A model generated the notes under the pieces. It searched no databases, was not told the DNA's origin, and saw only the letters and a list, made by a program, of their open reading frames with translations. DNA of 64,000 nt from Fluviicola sp. (GTDB taxonomy: Bacteria; Bacteroidota; Bacteroidia; Flavobacteriales_D; Crocinitomicaceae), in assembly GCA_029866325.1 (NCBI GenBank), contig JARWZO010000032.1, forward strand, positions 45,361 through 109,360, in the 5' to 3' direction. Positions within the stretch are counted from its first letter, which is position 1, and each line of letters begins with the position of its first letter. The translations under genes and the position numbers were made by a program. Positions 61,040 through 64,000 of the stretch are shown here, one piece after another.

Positions 61040-62776
61040 ATGGCAGAAAAACAACGCAAGCACCCCAAAGGATTGCCGTATCTGTTTCTTTCCGAAATGT
61101 GGGAACGATTCGGGTATTACCTCATGATCGGTATTTTCACCCTTTATCTGAAAGACGGTACGCAAGGGTTTGAAATGACAGAGGCTGAATCGGCCAGTTT
61201 GTATGGAACGTTTATCGCGTTGGTGTTTTTTACACCGTTTATTGGTGGTTTGCTTGCAGACCGTGTATTTGGGTATCGACCACCGATTATTTTCGGAGGT
61301 GTTGTAATGGGAGTTGGTTATTGCCTTATGGGCATTCATTCCTACACAATGCTTTACACCGGAATGGTGTTGGTGATTTTGGGGAATGGTTTGTTTAAGC
61401 CCAATATCTCCACCTTGCTGGGAAATCTCTATAACAACCCTCAATTTGCCGCTCAAAAAGACGAAGGCTACAATATTTTCTACATGGGAATCAACATTGG
61501 GGCTTTTGTTTGCAACATTGTTTCAGCCTTCCTGATTAATAAATACGGATATTCAGTAGCGTTTATCGGTGCCGGAGTCGGAATGTTTATTGGAGTAGTT
61601 GTATTTTTAATGGGGAATAAACATTACATAGAAGTAGATGTCATAAAGAAAGCGGCCCCGGGCGAAAAACCGTGGTGGATCGATTTGGGTATAGTTGTGA
61701 TTCCTGCTGTATTGTTTGCGTTTATCGGTTACTTCATCAATGGGGTTCCTTCCGAAACAAATACCCATTCCTTTTTGGTGAAAGACGATGTGACCGATGC
61801 TTTCCTGTTTGCTTGTATTCCGGTTATTTTCTTTTTCGGGTATGTTTTATACAGTTCGCCAAAGTCTGAACGACGAGTGGTGAGCGCTATATTGGTAGTG
61901 TGTCTGGCGGTAATGCCTTTTTGGGCCATCTTCAAGCAAAACGGAACCGTATTAAATACATGGGCAAATAACTATACGGATCGCGAAGTTCCTGATGCAC
62001 TAAAGGATGGATTAAAAGCGATGTACCTTGTTGAGACTATAGAGTATGTAAAAGGCAAAGAACCTTCGCCGGTGCTTGATCACCATTTCCGTAAAGTAGG
62101 CGATAAAGAAGCCATTCAATATCCAAGTTATTTTAAGAATTACACGAATGTGGCTTCATTGAAGCCCGGTCATGAAGTCGTGGCGTTCAATACCAATATT
62201 TTTCAATCGGTGAATCCATTTTGGGTAATTGTACTTACACCGCTCATTGTTGGTTTCTTCCGGTTCTTGCGTTACCGAAAAATGGAACCGTCAATTCCAA
62301 TCAAATTTGTGATCGGCTTATTCATCACCGGATTATCTTGTCTGGTAATGGTTGCCGCAGCCAATGACGCCATGAACGGATCGATGAAAACAAGTTACTG
62401 GTGGTTCTTCGCAGCCTATGGCGTCATAACCGTGGGGGAATTGTGTTTATCCCCGATTGGTTTATCCATGGTTTCTAAACTTGCTCCGGTTAGATTGACA
62501 GCCTTGTTAATGGGAGCGTGGTTTATTTCAACATCTATCGGAAATAAATTGAGTGGTGTCATTGCTTCGCTTTGGGATCAGTACGACGATAAAGCTTCTT
62601 TTTTCATGTTGAACTTCTACTTGATGATGGGCGCAACATTGATTCTTGTATTACTGTTACCATGGTTACTGAAAGTTTTCAGAGAACAGAACAAAGCGGG
62701 TGTAAGCAAAACGTCTGAGGCTAGTGATTCTTCGAAGTTGAATGAGTCGGGAGAATCCATCATCGATCAGTTGTAA
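61040..62776 (+). CDS. POT-family proton-coupled peptide transporter 3
   Basis: A 578-residue POT protein with 'FLSEMWERFGYYLMIGIF' (ExxER), 'GNGLFKPNISTLLGNLY' and 'FYMGINIGAFVCNIVSAFL'. It differs from the other two by an insert of about 75 residues between two helices in its second half ('NYTDREVPDALKDGLKAMY', '..KPGHEVVAFNTNIFQSVN') and by a Ser/Glu-rich C-terminal tail. It is followed after 12 bases by the hypothetical gene at 62789, which may share its transcript. Confidence 0.92.
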   Translation: MAEKQRKHPKGLPYLFLSEMWERFGYYLMIGIFTLYLKDGTQGFEMTEAESASLYGTFIALVFFTPFIGGLLADRVFGYRPPIIFGGVVMGVGYCLMGIHSYTMLYTGMVLVILGNGLFKPNISTLLGNLYNNPQFAAQKDEGYNIFYMGINIGAFVCNIVSAFLINKYGYSVAFIGAGVGMFIGVVVFLMGNKHYIEVDVIKKAAPGEKPWWIDLGIVVIPAVLFAFIGYFINGVPSETNTHSFLVKDDVTDAFLFACIPVIFFFGYVLYSSPKSERRVVSAILVVCLAVMPFWAIFKQNGTVLNTWANNYTDREVPDALKDGLKAMYLVETIEYVKGKEPSPVLDHHFRKVGDKEAIQYPSYFKNYTNVASLKPGHEVVAFNTNIFQSVNPFWVIVLTPLIVGFFRFLRYRKMEPSIPIKFVIGLFITGLSCLVMVAAANDAMNGSMKTSYWWFFAAYGVITVGELCLSPIGLSMVSKLAPVRLTALLMGAWFISTSIGNKLSGVIASLWDQYDDKASFFMLNFYLMMGATLILVLLLPWLLKVFREQNKAGVSKTSEASDSSKLNESGESIIDQL

Positions 62777-62788
62777 TAATTAAGAACA

Positions 62789-63379
62789 ATGAAACGATTT
62801 CTCCCATGGCTAGTTCCGATTACCATCTTATTAATAGGGGTTCCAGCATTGTTAATGTTAAAGGTGGTTGCTTTTGCCAAAATTGCAGGAGTTATAATGG
62901 TTGTTCTTACAACCGTTGCTATACGATTTTGGCTACACAGCGCAAATAAACTGCGAACGAAAGGCGTGAAAGTGAAGTTCACTGTCAATGAACGGTACTT
63001 TCTAAATGAATACTTCCCGCTCTATAAATCACTTCCTCCAAAAGACCGCAATACTCTTGAAGAAAAGGCAGGGCTTCTTTTAGCTGAGATTGCCTTTGAC
63101 CGGTTTGACCGGAAAGACGCAGGAAAGGATGAATGTTTGGCATTGGCCATGCTCCTTGCAGTAGTTGTTTATTCGCTTCCTTATAAAAACGCGTTGGGAA
63201 AAATTGTCGTTTTTAAAGAAGATTCCGCTCCTGAAATAGCGTTTCAAGGCCAGCAACCTGTTTTATTTGTCAGCGAAAAGGCACTAAAGGACAAATTAAT
63301 CCAATTGAAACAACTCGATTCTGCGAGTGATGGCAACGACCAACTCGAGCAAATACTCGTGGAATTCTACTCTATCTAA
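62789..63379 (+). CDS. Hypothetical membrane protein, possibly a catalytically inactive MtfA-like relic
   Basis: A 196-residue protein with two membrane helices at the N-terminus (about residues 5-27 'WLVPITILLIGVPALLMLKV', and 30-50). It continues with 'FTVNERYFLNEYFPLYKSLP', a run of helices, then 'KNALGKIVVFKEDSAPEI'. The order 'FL...FP.Y..LPP' and 'G.IVVF' resembles the N-terminal part of MtfA (M90) peptidases, but the HExxH zinc motif is absent and the protein ends too early. The similarity is weak and from memory; it could be an independent family. It is linked to the third POT gene by only 12 bases. Confidence 0.7.
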   Translation: MKRFLPWLVPITILLIGVPALLMLKVVAFAKIAGVIMVVLTTVAIRFWLHSANKLRTKGVKVKFTVNERYFLNEYFPLYKSLPPKDRNTLEEKAGLLLAEIAFDRFDRKDAGKDECLALAMLLAVVVYSLPYKNALGKIVVFKEDSAPEIAFQGQQPVLFVSEKALKDKLIQLKQLDSASDGNDQLEQILVEFYSI

Positions 63380-63485
63380 CAATTGAATCAATCTTTCTAA
63401 AAAAACTTTCCAATTGCATTTTACGGTTTATCAGTTAGTTAAGGGAGTGTTAGGTAATTTGAATAAAAAAATGTTTAGAAAAGGT

Positions 63486-63515
63486 TTGGAATAGTAAAAA
63501 GAGTGGGTATCTTTG
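63486..63515 (+). promoter_or_regulatory. rRNA-type promoter P1
   Basis: TTG (63486-63488), 19 bases, TATCTTTG (63508-63515), followed by CAGCCGCTTAG. First of four with identical spacing; the leader sequence GCA(C/G)CC after the -7 box is typical of rRNA promoters in this phylum. Confidence 0.8.
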
Positions 63516-63605
63516 CAGCCGCTTAGAACGCTAGGCGCTTTTGTTAGAGAGGGATTGAGGTTATGGGGTTGAGTTGAGAGGTTAGAAAAAAAGTTTAAGG
63601 AAAGC

Positions 63606-63635
63606 TTGCTTAAATAGAAATGATGACTACCTTTG
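63606..63635 (+). promoter_or_regulatory. rRNA-type promoter P2
   Basis: TTG (63606-63608), 19 bases, TACCTTTG (63628-63635), followed by CACCCCGCTTAG. It lies 120 bases after P1 and is preceded by an AT-rich 'gttagaaaaaaagtttaa' block. Confidence 0.82.
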
Positions 63636-63725
63636 CACCCCGCTTAGCATCAAGAGTGGCTCACAAACGAGTGAAGATTGAATTGAGGGGTTAGAAAAAA
63701 AGTTTAAAGTTTTTCACACAAAGGC

Positions 63726-63755
63726 TTGTTAGAAACGAAAACTTGATTACTTTTG
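63726..63755 (+). promoter_or_regulatory. rRNA-type promoter P3
   Basis: TTG (63726-63728), 19 bases, TACTTTTG (63748-63755), followed by CACCCCGCTTA. It lies 120 bases after P2, with the same AT-rich block upstream. Confidence 0.82.
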
Positions 63756-63851
63756 CACCCCGCTTAACAGCGAAACAGGAATCACGGACGAGTGGTTAAG
63801 GAAGTTGAAAAGCGAGGGAGAAAGAAAGTTTAAAAGTTTTTTCACAAACAC

Positions 63852-63881
63852 TTGTTAGGAACGAAAACTTGATTACTTTTG
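63852..63881 (+). promoter_or_regulatory. rRNA-type promoter P4
   Basis: TTG (63852-63854), 19 bases, TACTTTTG (63874-63881), followed by CAACCCCG. It lies 126 bases after P3. The region 63882-64000 is leader-like with no gene; the 16S gene presumably begins beyond the window. Confidence 0.8.
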
Positions 63882-64000
63882 CAACCCCGAAACAAGCGAG
63901 TGAGGGATAAAAAATAGACTTAAAGAGATCAGCGGATTTCAAAAAAAAGTCGAGATGTTCTAAAGAGGATGACACCTTATAGAATGGCAACATTAAGTTC

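Noticed and set aside
63796..63993. Minus-strand open frame in the rRNA promoter array
   Set aside because: It lies entirely in the repeated promoter region and is explained by the array.
63882..64000. Start of a 16S rRNA gene
   Set aside because: The expected 16S 5' sequence is not seen in the last 120 bases; only the leader is within the window.

Overview
The window comes from a chromosome of the phylum Bacteroidota, most likely a Flavobacteriales/Crocinitomicaceae-type organism (inferred from gene content, not from a search). The evidence is consistent: promoters of the TTG-N(~19)-TAnnTTTG type, type IX secretion (T9SS) sorting domains of both the CHU_C/gliding class (gene running off the left edge) and the short 'MYPNPA' class (28-31 kb), an OstA-like LptA protein, an NlpC/P60 protein with an SH3-type N-terminus, and a tandem rRNA-type promoter array at the right edge. 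No tRNA or rRNA gene and no CRISPR array lies inside the window.

Layout. 1-3.4 kb: partial giant secreted adhesin-like protein on the minus strand. 3.5-10.1 kb: housekeeping genes on the plus strand (DinB-like, NlpC/P60, sugar epimerase, glyA, dienelactone hydrolase, SGNH lipoprotein, fumarylacetoacetase). 10.2-14.6 kb: a RAYT transposase with REP-like palindromes, then rel, followed by a small accessory cassette that ends in a second, diverged copy of the rel 3' end. 14.6-19.8 kb: outer-membrane-like protein, Fur family regulator, STAS, purA, OstA-like and a membrane protein. 19.8-31 kb: mainly minus-strand genes (membrane protein, CapA, AI-2E family, GNAT, CoA transferase, RlpA, two T9SS cargo proteins) plus an ECF sigma/anti-sigma-like pair and a 157-bp palindromic element. 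31-41.9 kb: tex, two tandem 1.2-k-residue secreted MORN-like paralogs, and two tandem small lipoproteins. 42-47.6 kb: DUF2459 protein, a T9SS tail remnant, an M61-like peptidase and valS.

47.6-52.9 kb is the most accessory-looking stretch: a small four-helix-like protein, an AT-rich two-gene operon (4-TM protein + DGQHR/DndB-like protein), a Fic protein, and a decayed ParD/ParE module beside a second copy of an OmpA-gene tail. 52.9-63.4 kb: OmpA protein, M1 peptidase, tcdA, TatD, three consecutive POT-family transporters and a possible MtfA-like relic. 63.48-63.88 kb: four promoters of identical architecture spaced about 120 bp apart, almost certainly driving an rRNA operon that starts beyond the window.

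The best candidates for something undescribed are the 4-TM + DGQHR operon (48571-50213), the pair of giant MORN-like secreted paralogs (33261-40631), and a layout seen twice (rel and ompA) in which an accessory cassette sits directly downstream of an intact core gene and is followed by a diverged duplicate of that gene's last 45-105 bases. Function statements below rest on visible motifs and remembered family knowledge; no database search was run.
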